Source of the DNA: Anaerolineaceae bacterium UBA5211
GTDB taxonomy: Bacteria; Chloroflexota; Anaerolineae; Anaerolineales; Anaerolineaceae
NCBI GenBank assembly: GCA_002412595.1
Contig: DHVJ01000006.1
Coordinates: 49,293 to 113,292 of the forward strand
Direction of reading: 5' to 3'
DNA: 64,000 bases
This document shows positions 1 through 9,201 of the stretch, piece by piece. Both the position numbers and the translations under genes were made by a program. Position 1 is the stretch's first letter. The number at the start of each line of letters is the position of its first letter. Under the pieces are notes generated by a model. That model ran no database searches. It was given only the letters and a program-made list of their open reading frames with translations, and was not told where the DNA came from.

Positions 1-1
1 C

Positions 2-3000
2 CTACTGTATTTAGCAGATATTGTGAAAAGAATTAAGGAATTTACGTCGGCCGAAAATTTATTTCAAAGTACGCTAGAGGGTACACTTGCAGATTTTGCT
101 GAAGAAAACGGTACGTATGATCAGGTTAGATTTCTTGACCAAACAGGGATGGAAGTTGTCCGTATTAATCGGGTGAGTGGTCAGATTAATATTGTTCCGA
201 AAATGGAATTGCAAGATAAAAGCGAACGTTATTTTTTTAAAGCATCTGAAAAACTCCACCCCAATGAAATTTATATTTCGAAATTTGACTTGAATGTCGA
301 ATATGATGAAATGCAAATTCCTGAAAAACCAGTATACCGCTTGATTACCCCAGTGGATTTATCCGATGGCACTCGGATTGGTTATGTGGTATTAAATATT
401 TTGGGGGAGCCTTTACTGAATCGAATTATCAGCGCAGAGCGAATTATTAATGGAGAGATCTTATTAATTAACGATTCGGGTGATTGGTTGATAGGACCTC
501 AAGGCACCACGCCTTGGGGGTTTATGTACACTGACGCCCAAAATATTAATATTTCCGAAAAATACTCAAAAATTTGGAATCAATATCAAGGAGAGTACCT
601 GTTTCAAGGATATTGTCCGAGTGGTCTGTTTACTTTTCGATTGATTAATCCATTTGACCGATATATGGCTGTGAATACCGTAAAAATTGAAGGCACTTCG
701 CATGAAAAATGGATACTGATTTCTCATATTGAAACATCGTCATTAATATCACAAGCGAGCCTCGCCATTTTACTGACCACGCTTGTGCTTATTATCGTTT
801 TGTATTTTGCCTTCCGGCAGGTGGCCAAAAACCGTTGGAATGAACGCAAGGCCTATCAAGCCAGGGAGGAAAGCGAAAAGAAGCTCGATATCATTTCGGC
901 AGCCAGCCAGGATGCGATTATTTTAATTAACTCAAAGGGGTTGGTTGAATATTGGAGTGTGTCCGCTGAAAAAATGTTTGGCTATTCCGCTGAAGAGGCA
1001 TTTCACAAAGAAATTCACCAAATGATTACGATGCATCAAAAAGACCGTGAAATGGCTTATAAGGGCATGGAGCAATATGCTTCCACGGGTGAAGGGCCTA
1101 TCCTTAGAAATTTGAGGGAAATGGATGCAAAAACAAAAAGCGGGCATGCAATTCCGGTTGAAATCTCTATTAATCCGGTCCGGATAGAGAATGAATGGTG
1201 GGCCGCGGGAATAATCCGCGATATTAGTGAAAGAAGGAAGGCAGAAAAAGAAATTCGTGAATTAGCTCAATTTCCGCTGGAAAACGCGAACGCGGTTATG
1301 CGTGTGGACAAAGATTCCATCCTTATGTATGCGAATCCGGCATCCGATTATTTATTGCAATCCCTGAAAATGAAAATTGGCGAAGAAGTACAGGATCCGC
1401 TGCGTACTTTGGTCTCAAACGCAATCATGAATAACGAGCGCGCGGAAACACGGTTAAAGATTAATAAAAAAGCTTATCTGTTCATTATTTTCCCGGTTGT
1501 TGAAGCTGGCTATACCAATATCTATGGAGTAGATGTCACTGAAGAAGAAAAAGCCCGTAAAGAACTGCAAAACAATGAACTGAAATATCGCACGCTTTTG
1601 AACACCATACCACAATATGTATTTCATAAGGATATAAACGGAAAATACATCACGATTAACGACAGTCTAGCAAAATTGATGCATCTGGATGCCACAGACG
1701 TGCAAGGGAAAATGGATGAAGACCTTTACTCGCCAGAGATTGCCAAAAGACATCGTAAAACTGACCAGGATGTGATTGATAAAAACTCGCCGATTGAAAC
1801 GGATGAACCTCTAGACCCAGAAAAACCCGATGAAAAAATTGTGCACATGGTCAAAGCACCTGTTTTTGATAAACATGGAAACATTGATGGCATTCTGGGA
1901 ATCTTCTGGGATATTACTCAACGTGTGCAGGCGGAAAGAGACCTGGCAAAACTGAATAAAAACCTGGAAAAACTGGTGGACTCACGCACCCGGGAAGTCA
2001 ATGACATCAATAACCAGCTATCGATCAGTGAAAAACGTTACCGGGCTATCATCGAGAGTCAGGTTGAGTTTGTTTTCAGATGGGATTTACAAGGAAAGAT
2101 TACTTATGCAAACCAGAGTTTCAGCCGCCGCTTCGAGAAAGAAGTGAATGAAATTGAGGGTTCATTCTTTCGAGAGGAAATTTCCTCGGAAGGCATGGAA
2201 GAGTTGTATGCCAAGATTGAAATAATTACAAAAGATAAACCATTATTGACTACCGAGATCCGAAATACTTTTCCCAATGGAAAAATAGTCTGGGAACAAT
2301 GGAATTGCCGTGCTATCTTTAATGAGAAAAATGAAATTGTGGAAATTCAAAATGTAGGCCGTGATATCACCGAACTAAAACAAGCCCAGGAACAGCTTTA
2401 TATTCAAAGCTCGGCTTTGGAAGCAGCGGCTAATGGCATCATTATTACAGATGTAGAAGGAATTATTATTTGGGCTAACAAAGCATTATCATCGCTTACC
2501 GGTTATTCGTTGAATGAAATGGTTGGTAAAACCCCCCGTATATTTAAATCTGGAAAAATGGGTAAGGAGTTCTACGCGTCTCTTTGGGAGCGGATAAATC
2601 AAGGAGAAGTGTGGTCTGGTGAGGTTATCAATCGAAAAAAGAACGGTGAATTTTATACGGAGGAGATGATCATTACACCCATTTCCACTGAATCTGGAAA
2701 GGTCACCAACTTTATTGCAATCAAGCAGGATATTTCCGTCAGAAAGGAAATTGAAGCTGAGGTTGAACGAGCCAGGGAACAAGCGGAAATAGCTGACCGT
2801 GCTAAGAGCACATTTTTGGCAAATATGTCGCATGAAATCCGCACGCCATTGAATGCCATCATGGGCTTGAACTACCTCTTGAAGCGTACAGGTGTTTCTG
2901 ATGTTCAGGACCAGTATTTGGATAAAATGCAATCAGCCTCAAAAACGCTGCTGGATACCATTAACGACGTATTGGATTTCTCCAAGATTGAAGCGGAAAA

Positions 3001-5002
3001 AATTGAAATTGAAAATGTCAGTTTTGATTTGAACACTGTCCTGCTGGACATCACCGATACGGAAGCACTGAAAGCTCACCAAAAGGGAATTGAGTTAATC
3101 GTTAGTGTGGGCGAAAATATCCCTGACCGGATTGAAGGAGATCCCATCCGTCTGAAACAGGTATTGCGCAATTTGACCAATAATGCGGTTAAGTTTACCG
3201 ATGAAGGGGAGGTGGTCATTGATATTCAAAAAATTATAGAAGATGATGCCAGGCTAACGCTGGAGTTCTCGGTGTCCGATACCGGCATTGGTCTATCTCC
3301 GGAACAAATTGAGCGCTTGTTTGTGCCTTTCCAACAGGCAGATATTTCCACTACACGTAGATATGGCGGTTCGGGGTTAGGGTTGGCCATTTCTAAACGC
3401 ATTGTTCAAATAATGAATGGTGAAATTTGGGTGAAAAGTGAAATTGGTAAGGGCAGCACATTCTCATTCACAATTCCATTTAAAAAAGTACCACCTCGTA
3501 AACGTGTGGACTTGTTCCTTTCAAAAGAAGTCATTGGCAAGAAGGTGCTCATTGTGGATAGCAACTCAAAATCCTCACAATGGCTGGCGCGTATTCTTAA
3601 ACCAACCCAGGCTGAAATTGTCCAGGTAGCTGATATTAACACGCTGGAAGAATTATTGGCCCCGCAGCGGAATGAGAAACCTTTTGATGTGATTCTGGTG
3701 AACAATAATGTTAAAGGGTTCAGACGCATGAGCGATTTGCTGGGAATAAAAAAACATTTTACCGCCGGAAATATTAAAGTAATTCATCTAACTGATACTG
3801 TCCAGATTGCTCAGCAATTAAATGAATCAGAGTTGACATCTATTGACGCAATCTTGATCAAACCGATCAATGCTTCTCAGCTATATGACACTTGGATGTC
3901 CTTGTTTACAAGCACTCGCGCAAAACCGCAAATCGAGGAGTTTACAGCGAAAAATCTCCAGAGCAGAAACACGATGGATCAAATAAAGATATTGCTGGTG
4001 GAGGATAACGAAATTAACCAGGAAGTCTTTCGTGAGTTATTGGAGCAAAATGGAGCGGAAATTTCCATAGCTGAGAATGGGAAAATCGCTTTGGAAATAT
4101 TAGATAAACAAGCTTTTGACCTGATTCTGATGGATGTGCAAATGCCGGTTATGGACGGATTTACAGCCACCAGAGAAATACGTAAGAAGACCGGCTATGC
4201 AGCTTTACCAATTATCGCTTTGACAGCCAATGCACAGGTTGAGGAAAAGAACCAGGCCAATGAAGCCGGCATGAATGATTACATTACCAAACCCATTGAA
4301 CCAAAGTTGTTGTTTGACATCATTGAAAAATGGACAAATAAGTCAGTGCCGAATAAATCAACAGGGATCAACACAGCTGAGACAGCTCCTTTGTTTATTC
4401 ATGGCGTTGATACTGCTCAAGGGATAGCGCGGCTGAACCAGGATCGCTCTGCTTATATTCAGCTGCTCAAAAAATTTGTGAAAAATCATCAACAAGATAT
4501 TGAAGAAATCGCAGCTTTTATTGAACAAGGTGATTGGGAAAACGCTCGTCAAGCTTCACATGCTGTTCGCGGAGCAGCCGCTAATCTTGGCGCGGAAAAA
4601 TTGGCGGATGAACTGATGAAAATTGAAGATGCGATAAAAGTAAATGATAGTGAATTAGTTAGATCAGAATTAAATAAAGCTAAGGATCTTTTTGTGGCAA
4701 TTGTTCAGGACCTTTCAATCATCAATGAAGAAAAGGATCAACCTCAATCTTCTGAGCAGAAAGTTCCTTTGAACCAAAAAGAATTGACAACGAAATTGAA
4801 GTACCTACAGCAAAAAATAAAGAACAACGACCCTGCCGCGAAAATACTAATTAATGAAATCAATCAAATTGTCCCGGACACGCACTTTGACGGGCTATTA
4901 TTAATGGCTAAAATTTCGTTGGAAGCGTATGATTTTAAAAAGGCGGGTATCGAGATTAACAAGGTTATAAAGATGATAAGAAATGGTGCGGATTATGGCT
5001 AA
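2..5002 (+). CDS. Hybrid sensor histidine kinase with multiple PAS, two receiver domains and Hpt (5' partial)
   Basis: The frame is open to the left edge, so the GTG at 23 is probably internal and the N-terminal signal anchor lies outside the window. Counting from nt 23: an extracellular dCache-like region (about 1-240), one membrane helix (about 245-268), five PAS/PAC modules (about 285-910) with a coiled coil before the fourth, HisKA with the phospho-acceptor His937 in SHEIRTP, HATPase_c (N box near 1050, then DTGIG and GGSGLGLA), a first receiver (about 1173-1290), a second receiver with Asp1371 in LMDVQMP, and an Hpt domain with His1513. The first receiver has Asn1227 where the phospho-accepting Asp should be, so it is probably not phosphorylatable. 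Expected signalling is a His-Asp-His phosphorelay. The stop overlaps the next gene, an HD-GYP regulator and the likely output partner. The ligand is unknown. Confidence 0.93.
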   Translation, partial: LLYLADIVKRIKEFTSAENLFQSTLEGTLADFAEENGTYDQVRFLDQTGMEVVRINRVSGQINIVPKMELQDKSERYFFKASEKLHPNEIYISKFDLNVEYDEMQIPEKPVYRLITPVDLSDGTRIGYVVLNILGEPLLNRIISAERIINGEILLINDSGDWLIGPQGTTPWGFMYTDAQNINISEKYSKIWNQYQGEYLFQGYCPSGLFTFRLINPFDRYMAVNTVKIEGTSHEKWILISHIETSSLISQASLAILLTTLVLIIVLYFAFRQVAKNRWNERKAYQAREESEKKLDIISAASQDAIILINSKGLVEYWSVSAEKMFGYSAEEAFHKEIHQMITMHQKDREMAYKGMEQYASTGEGPILRNLREMDAKTKSGHAIPVEISINPVRIENEWWAAGIIRDISERRKAEKEIRELAQFPLENANAVMRVDKDSILMYANPASDYLLQSLKMKIGEEVQDPLRTLVSNAIMNNERAETRLKINKKAYLFIIFPVVEAGYTNIYGVDVTEEEKARKELQNNELKYRTLLNTIPQYVFHKDINGKYITINDSLAKLMHLDATDVQGKMDEDLYSPEIAKRHRKTDQDVIDKNSPIETDEPLDPEKPDEKIVHMVKAPVFDKHGNIDGILGIFWDITQRVQAERDLAKLNKNLEKLVDSRTREVNDINNQLSISEKRYRAIIESQVEFVFRWDLQGKITYANQSFSRRFEKEVNEIEGSFFREEISSEGMEELYAKIEIITKDKPLLTTEIRNTFPNGKIVWEQWNCRAIFNEKNEIVEIQNVGRDITELKQAQEQLYIQSSALEAAANGIIITDVEGIIIWANKALSSLTGYSLNEMVGKTPRIFKSGKMGKEFYASLWERINQGEVWSGEVINRKKNGEFYTEEMIITPISTESGKVTNFIAIKQDISVRKEIEAEVERAREQAEIADRAKSTFLANMSHEIRTPLNAIMGLNYLLKRTGVSDVQDQYLDKMQSASKTLLDTINDVLDFSKIEAEKIEIENVSFDLNTVLLDITDTEALKAHQKGIELIVSVGENIPDRIEGDPIRLKQVLRNLTNNAVKFTDEGEVVIDIQKIIEDDARLTLEFSVSDTGIGLSPEQIERLFVPFQQADISTTRRYGGSGLGLAISKRIVQIMNGEIWVKSEIGKGSTFSFTIPFKKVPPRKRVDLFLSKEVIGKKVLIVDSNSKSSQWLARILKPTQAEIVQVADINTLEELLAPQRNEKPFDVILVNNNVKGFRRMSDLLGIKKHFTAGNIKVIHLTDTVQIAQQLNESELTSIDAILIKPINASQLYDTWMSLFTSTRAKPQIEEFTAKNLQSRNTMDQIKILLVEDNEINQEVFRELLEQNGAEISIAENGKIALEILDKQAFDLILMDVQMPVMDGFTATREIRKKTGYAALPIIALTANAQVEEKNQANEAGMNDYITKPIEPKLLFDIIEKWTNKSVPNKSTGINTAETAPLFIHGVDTAQGIARLNQDRSAYIQLLKKFVKNHQQDIEEIAAFIEQGDWENARQASHAVRGAAANLGAEKLADELMKIEDAIKVNDSELVRSELNKAKDLFVAIVQDLSIINEEKDQPQSSEQKVPLNQKELTTKLKYLQQKIKNNDPAAKILINEINQIVPDTHFDGLLLMAKISLEAYDFKKAGIEINKVIKMIRNGADYG

Positions 5003-6041
5003 ACAGCAGACAGTTTTAATTGTGGATGACACACCGGAGAATATTGATATATTAGTCGGCATTCTGAAAGATCAGTATCAGTTGAAAGTCGCTGCGGGTG
5101 GAAAAGCGGCCCTGGAAATTTTCGCTGAAAAGCATAAACCGGATATTGTGCTGCTGGATATTATGATGCCGGAGATTGATGGATATCAGCTATGCCAGAT
5201 GATCAAATCCGATCCTGCCACCAAGAAAATTCCGGTTATTTTTATCACGGCTATGAATGATGAGGAAGATGAGGCCAGGGGATTCTCATATGGCGCGGTT
5301 GATTACATAACCAAACCGGTCAGCCCCCCGATTGTATTGGCTCGTGTGGCTACTCACCTGGCTTTATATGACCAAAAGAATCACCTGGAAAAATTGGTGG
5401 AAGAACGCACGGCGGAAATTTATGACACGCGCCTGGAAATTGTGCGCCGCTTGGGTATCGCAGCGGAATATAAAGATAATGAAACCGGTCAGCATATCAT
5501 CCGCATGAGCCAGTATTGCCAGCTGGTAGGTCGTGAATATGGGCTGCCCAAAGAAGAACAAACCCTGCTGTTGAACGCCAGCCCCATGCACGATATTGGC
5601 AAAATTGGCATTCCGGATCGCGTGTTGTTGAAGCCTGCTAGGCTGGACCCGGAGGAATGGGAAATTATGAAAACCCATACGACCATCGGATCTTTGATTA
5701 TCGGGGATCATCCATCTGAATTGCTAAAGACGGCCAAAATGATTACGCTTACGCATCATGAACGCTGGGATGGCACGGGTTATCCTCATGGGTTGAAAGG
5801 GGAGAACATCCCTATTTACGGCCGTATTACCGCTATTGCGGATGTCTTTGATGCACTGACCTCGGAACGGCCATATAAACATGCCTGGACAGTGGAAGAC
5901 TCGGTGGAAGAGATTAAACGCGGCAGCGGTACCCATTTCGACCCTAAAGTGGTTGAATCATTTTTAGGTGCTATGCCGGATATCCTGAAAGTCAGGACTG
6001 AATACCTGGATGAACAGATTGTGCTGCAAAAAGCAATATAG
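4995..6041 (+). CDS. Response regulator with HD-GYP domain (probable c-di-GMP phosphodiesterase)
   Basis: An N-terminal receiver (about residues 4-120, phospho-acceptor Asp55 in LLDIMMP) is joined by a short helix to an HD-GYP domain (about 145-300). The metal-binding HD is present in MHDIGKIGIPD (His199, Asp200), as are the THHERWDGTGYP and IPIYGRI motifs, so hydrolysis of cyclic di-GMP is expected by family. I chose the ATG at 4995. An in-frame ATG at 4983 would add MVRI, and neither has a strong ribosome binding site. The start overlaps the end of the hybrid kinase, implying translational coupling and a shared pathway. A GEMM-I riboswitch near 22.3 kb suggests that the cell reads out cyclic dinucleotides. 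Confidence 0.93.
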   Translation: MAKQQTVLIVDDTPENIDILVGILKDQYQLKVAAGGKAALEIFAEKHKPDIVLLDIMMPEIDGYQLCQMIKSDPATKKIPVIFITAMNDEEDEARGFSYGAVDYITKPVSPPIVLARVATHLALYDQKNHLEKLVEERTAEIYDTRLEIVRRLGIAAEYKDNETGQHIIRMSQYCQLVGREYGLPKEEQTLLLNASPMHDIGKIGIPDRVLLKPARLDPEEWEIMKTHTTIGSLIIGDHPSELLKTAKMITLTHHERWDGTGYPHGLKGENIPIYGRITAIADVFDALTSERPYKHAWTVEDSVEEIKRGSGTHFDPKVVESFLGAMPDILKVRTEYLDEQIVLQKAI

Positions 6042-6066
6042 GAGGGTAAAGAATTAATCCGGTAAT

Positions 6067-6693
6067 TTAAATATCATAGACTTCATCTGACGGCAGCAGT
6101 CCAATCTCGTCCAGCGAGTAGGCCTGCCCTATGAAAGCTGCAAAGGTCAGGTTCGGCATTTCCAGCCTAAAGGTTTCCTTCAATATGTCGAAAATAGCCA
6201 GGTAACTCAACTTGCTGCGCGTTTCCCAGTTTAGGCCCAGTTGTTTGGCGGCAGCATGGATGCGTTTCTCGTCCGGTCCCTCGATTTCGCTAAAATTTCC
6301 GAAGGGCATTTCATCCAATGAGACTTCTACGTCGCCGAGTTGGTAGGCGGCACGGTATTTTTCGTAACTGACGGATACCTGGTATCCCAGTGCCTCCAGG
6401 ATGGCTTGGGTGGTGCGCAAGTCGCTAACTTCCACTTCTATCTCTTCTCGAGCGCTGACAGCGCTGTTGGGGTCAGAGGGGCCTTTAAAGGTCAGGCGGC
6501 TGCGCTGGTCCTGGCGCAGGCGCAGCACCTGGTAAGCAGCGGACAGCCGCCCGTCAGGCGTGTCAAAGCGTAAGTTCAGCTCGAAAGTGCGCTCCTGGGT
6601 GCAAACCGCCCCCAGCGCGTTCAGGCGGGCAGCCAACCTTTCCGGTTGGCGGATGCGAAATTTAGCTTCCTGTTCCAATTTATTGCTGGTCAT
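6067..6693 (-). CDS. CYTH-domain protein (class IV adenylate cyclase / thiamine-triphosphatase-like)
   Basis: The 208-residue protein opens with the CYTH signature ExExK (EQEAK, residues 7-11) and continues with the charged strands of a triphosphate tunnel: FDTPDGRL, LRLRQD, LTFKGP, REEIEVEV and VEVSLDEMPFG. Family members act on triphosphate substrates (ATP to cAMP, thiamine triphosphate hydrolysis, or inorganic triphosphatase), and sequence alone does not tell which applies. It overlaps the upstream membrane-protein gene by 14 nt, so both are one transcript. Its 3' end converges on the HD-GYP gene with a gap of only 25 nt. Confidence 0.85.
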   Translation of the reverse strand: MTSNKLEQEAKFRIRQPERLAARLNALGAVCTQERTFELNLRFDTPDGRLSAAYQVLRLRQDQRSRLTFKGPSDPNSAVSAREEIEVEVSDLRTTQAILEALGYQVSVSYEKYRAAYQLGDVEVSLDEMPFGNFSEIEGPDEKRIHAAAKQLGLNWETRSKLSYLAIFDILKETFRLEMPNLTFAAFIGQAYSLDEIGLLPSDEVYDI

Positions 6694-7141
6694 GGTTCCC
6701 TTCCTTTTGATAATCCCGGTCGCGCACGAAAACGAACGCGATAATGGCGGTCGCGGCGCTGATCAACGTGTTGACAACCAGCTGGTAATGAAAGGCTTCG
6801 CGTGTGCCCAGCCAGATGTGGTCAATCCACAGCCAGCCCAGGAACAGCATACAGATCATGCGAGCGAAAGGTGCGGCGAAATGAGCGCGGTAAATGAGGA
6901 TGAGCAGCACCAGGCTGAATCCTAACCCAATCGCCAAACCGCTCAGGATGATATACAGCGGCCCCGGCCAAAGTTCCAATCCGCTCAGGTAATTCCGGTA
7001 AGTCAGTCCCTGCGAAAAGCGCAGCCAACCCAGCATCGCGTATGGCGCCAGGCACAGGATGGCCAGGATGCGCCGGAAGGGACTGGGGGCTGCGGGCGCA
7101 TTTTCTTCTTCTACAAACTCCTGCGGTTGGGAATTTACCAT
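6680..7141 (-). CDS. Small integral membrane protein of unknown function
   Basis: The 153-residue protein has a short charged N-terminus followed by about four hydrophobic segments (near residues 27-42, 56-82, 88-108 and 119-140) and a charged C-tail. I recognise no family. A TATAAT lies 10 nt upstream of the ATG on the minus strand and no good Shine-Dalgarno is visible, so the leader is very short. Its end overlaps the CYTH gene by 14 nt, suggesting translational coupling. The divergent neighbour is gatC. Confidence 0.65.
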   Translation of the reverse strand: MVNSQPQEFVEEENAPAAPSPFRRILAILCLAPYAMLGWLRFSQGLTYRNYLSGLELWPGPLYIILSGLAIGLGFSLVLLILIYRAHFAAPFARMICMLFLGWLWIDHIWLGTREAFHYQLVVNTLISAATAIIAFVFVRDRDYQKEGNHDQQ

Positions 7142-7210
7142 CTCAGAGCTGATTATAGCATCCGCCTTGGGCGGCTCTGGGTGCCCCTGGGTGAACCCCA
7201 GTCACCCGGC

Positions 7211-7239
7211 TTGCAGGCTTTTTCGTTATCCGCTATACT
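7211..7239 (+). promoter_or_regulatory. Probable sigma-70 promoter of gatCAB
   Basis: TTGCAG (7211-7216) and TATACT (7234-7239) are separated by 17 bp. The -10 ends 38 bp before the gatC ATG, which leaves room for the visible AAAGGTGA ribosome binding site. Confidence 0.55.
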
Positions 7240-7277
7240 GGCTACGGAACGACGAAACCCTGCTGAAAGGTGACTGC

Positions 7278-7607
7278 ATGTCTGAAAAAGAACAAGTCAT
7301 TACCCCTGAAGTATTTGACCATCTGGTCCAGCTGGCCGCGCTCGAGCTGGATGAGGAGCAGGCCGATTACCTGCGCCGCGAGCTGAACAGCCAGCTTTCC
7401 GCCATTCGTGAGCTGGAAGCCATCCAGCTGGATCCTGAAACGCCGCTGGCTTCGCACGGCGTCCCCTATGACGGGAACAATAGCCCGGCTCTACGCGAAG
7501 ATGTCTGGCAAGCCTGCGAAGATGTGGAAGCCATTACCAGGCAGGCTCCCCAATTTGAAGACGGCTACCTGATCGTACCGGATATTCCCCACACTCCCTT
7601 GGAGTAA
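7278..7607 (+). CDS. gatC: Asp-tRNA(Asn)/Glu-tRNA(Gln) amidotransferase subunit C
   Basis: GatC wraps around GatA and stabilises the GatCAB complex, which converts misacylated Glu-tRNA(Gln) and Asp-tRNA(Asn) to the correct amides. The 109-residue protein has the family layout: ITPEVFDHLVQLAALEL near the N-terminus, a central LNSQLSAIRELE helix, and a C-terminal segment ending in DIPHTPLE. The frame is open further upstream, but AAAGGTGA 5-8 nt before ATG 7278 and the usual GatC length fix this start. gatA follows after 3 nt. Confidence 0.93.
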   Translation: MSEKEQVITPEVFDHLVQLAALELDEEQADYLRRELNSQLSAIRELEAIQLDPETPLASHGVPYDGNNSPALREDVWQACEDVEAITRQAPQFEDGYLIVPDIPHTPLE

Positions 7608-7610
7608 GCC

Positions 7611-9200
7611 ATGGAACTTTGCGATTTATCTGCTGTTGAAGTCCGAGATTTACTTTTAGAGAAAAAGGTCTCCGCCGTGGAAGTGCTGGATGCCTGCCAG
7701 GCGCGCATTGACGCGGTGGACGGCCGCCCAGGCACGCTGGAACCGGGTGGTGAAACGAAAGAAGATGCGCAGCGCGTGCATGCTTTCATCACGCGCACGC
7801 CCGAACTGGCGCGCGCCCAAGCCGAAGCTGTGGACAAGCAGATTGCCGCAGGTGAAGACTCCGGCCCGCTGGCTGGCATTCCCTTTACCGTCAAAGACAT
7901 ATTCTGCGTGAAGGATACGCCTTCCACGGCGGCCTCGCGCATTTTAGCCAATTTCAACGCGCCCTACACGGCCACCGCGGTGGAACGCCTGCAGGCGGCC
8001 GGTGCGTTGATGCTGGGCAAGGTCAACCTGGATGAATTCACCTATGGTTCCTCCAGCGAATCCTCCGCCTTCCAGCCCTCCCCGCGCAACCCCTGGGACA
8101 CTACGCGCGTGCCGGGCGGCTCGTCAGGCGGCAGTGCTGCCTCCGTGGCGGCCGGCGAGGCATTCCTCTCGCTGGGCACCGACACGGCCGGCTCCATCCG
8201 CCAACCGGCGGCTTTCTGCGGTGTGGTGGGGCTCAAGCCCACCTACGGGCGCGTTTCGCGCTATGGCCTGATCGCCTTCGGTTCCTCGCTGGATTGCCCC
8301 GGCCCGCTGGCGCGCAATGCCAAAGACGCGGCCCTCATGCTGCAAGCCATGGCCGGGCCGGACCCGCGCGACGCCACCGCGGCTACCCTGGATGTGCCAG
8401 ATTACCTGGCCGCGCTGGAAAAGGACATCAAGGGCAAGCGCATCGGGCTTTCCCCTGATTATTTCCAGATTACCTTCCCGCAGGCGGATGGCGCATATTC
8501 CCAGCAGCCTGTACCCGAAGAAATGCGCGCGGCTGTGCTGCACGCCGCCGATATCTACCGCGCCCTGGGCGCCGAGATCGTCGAAGACGTGCCCATGCCC
8601 AACACACGCTACGGCATCCCGGTTTATTTCGTCATCAGCCGCGTGGAAGCGGCTTCCAACCTGCACCGCTACGACGGCGTCAAATACGGCTATCGCACAC
8701 AACAGGCCGTGGGCGAGCTGAAGGACCTGTACCGCAAATCACGCGGCGAGGGCTTCGGCTTGCAGCCCAAGCTGCGCATCCTGATGGGCATGTATGTCAG
8801 CGCGGCGCAGTACAGCGAGCAGTATTACCGCCGCGCGCTGCGCGTGCGCACGCTCATCCGCCGCGATTTCGAAGAGGCCTTTGATCCGCAGGGCAAGTAC
8901 CGTTTGGATGCCCTGCTGACCTCCACCACACCCACCAGCGCCTTCCCCATCCAGGACGTTTACGGCGATTCGGTGCTGATGCAGTATGCCGACCAGTTGA
9001 CCGTGCCGGCCAACCACGCCGGCGTGCCGGGCATTTCCTTCCCGGCCGGTTTCGGCGCGGACGGGCTGCCCATCGGCCTGCAGTTGCTGGGGCCGGATTA
9101 TTCCGAAGCCACCCTGCTGCAATTGACGCATGCTTATGAACAGGCCAGCGCGGGCGCCGAGTGGCGCAAGAAACGACCTGCTGTTTTGGAGGTGCGCTAA
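7611..9200 (+). CDS. gatA: Asp-tRNA(Asn)/Glu-tRNA(Gln) amidotransferase subunit A
   Basis: GatA is the glutaminase subunit of the amidase-signature family and releases ammonia for GatB. The Ser-cisSer-Lys triad is complete: Lys95 in FTVKDIF, Ser171 in the GGSSGGSAAS motif and Ser195 in DTAGSIRQPA. Spacings match characterised GatA. At 529 residues it is somewhat longer than usual (about 485), because of an insert near residues 36-55 (GRPGTLEPGGETKEDAQR) and another near 290-310. GGAG precedes the ATG inside the end of gatC. gatB starts 1 nt after its stop. Confidence 0.96.
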   Translation: MELCDLSAVEVRDLLLEKKVSAVEVLDACQARIDAVDGRPGTLEPGGETKEDAQRVHAFITRTPELARAQAEAVDKQIAAGEDSGPLAGIPFTVKDIFCVKDTPSTAASRILANFNAPYTATAVERLQAAGALMLGKVNLDEFTYGSSSESSAFQPSPRNPWDTTRVPGGSSGGSAASVAAGEAFLSLGTDTAGSIRQPAAFCGVVGLKPTYGRVSRYGLIAFGSSLDCPGPLARNAKDAALMLQAMAGPDPRDATAATLDVPDYLAALEKDIKGKRIGLSPDYFQITFPQADGAYSQQPVPEEMRAAVLHAADIYRALGAEIVEDVPMPNTRYGIPVYFVISRVEAASNLHRYDGVKYGYRTQQAVGELKDLYRKSRGEGFGLQPKLRILMGMYVSAAQYSEQYYRRALRVRTLIRRDFEEAFDPQGKYRLDALLTSTTPTSAFPIQDVYGDSVLMQYADQLTVPANHAGVPGISFPAGFGADGLPIGLQLLGPDYSEATLLQLTHAYEQASAGAEWRKKRPAVLEVR

Positions 9201-9201
9201 T

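Noticed and set aside
4983..4994. ATG 4983 as start of the HD-GYP gene
   Set aside because: It adds only MVRI before the receiver fold and has no better ribosome binding site than ATG 4995; the choice remains uncertain.
7059..7277. N-terminal extension of gatC by 73 codons
   Set aside because: The extension overlaps the divergent membrane-protein gene and the promoter; AAAGGTGA and family length place the start at 7278.
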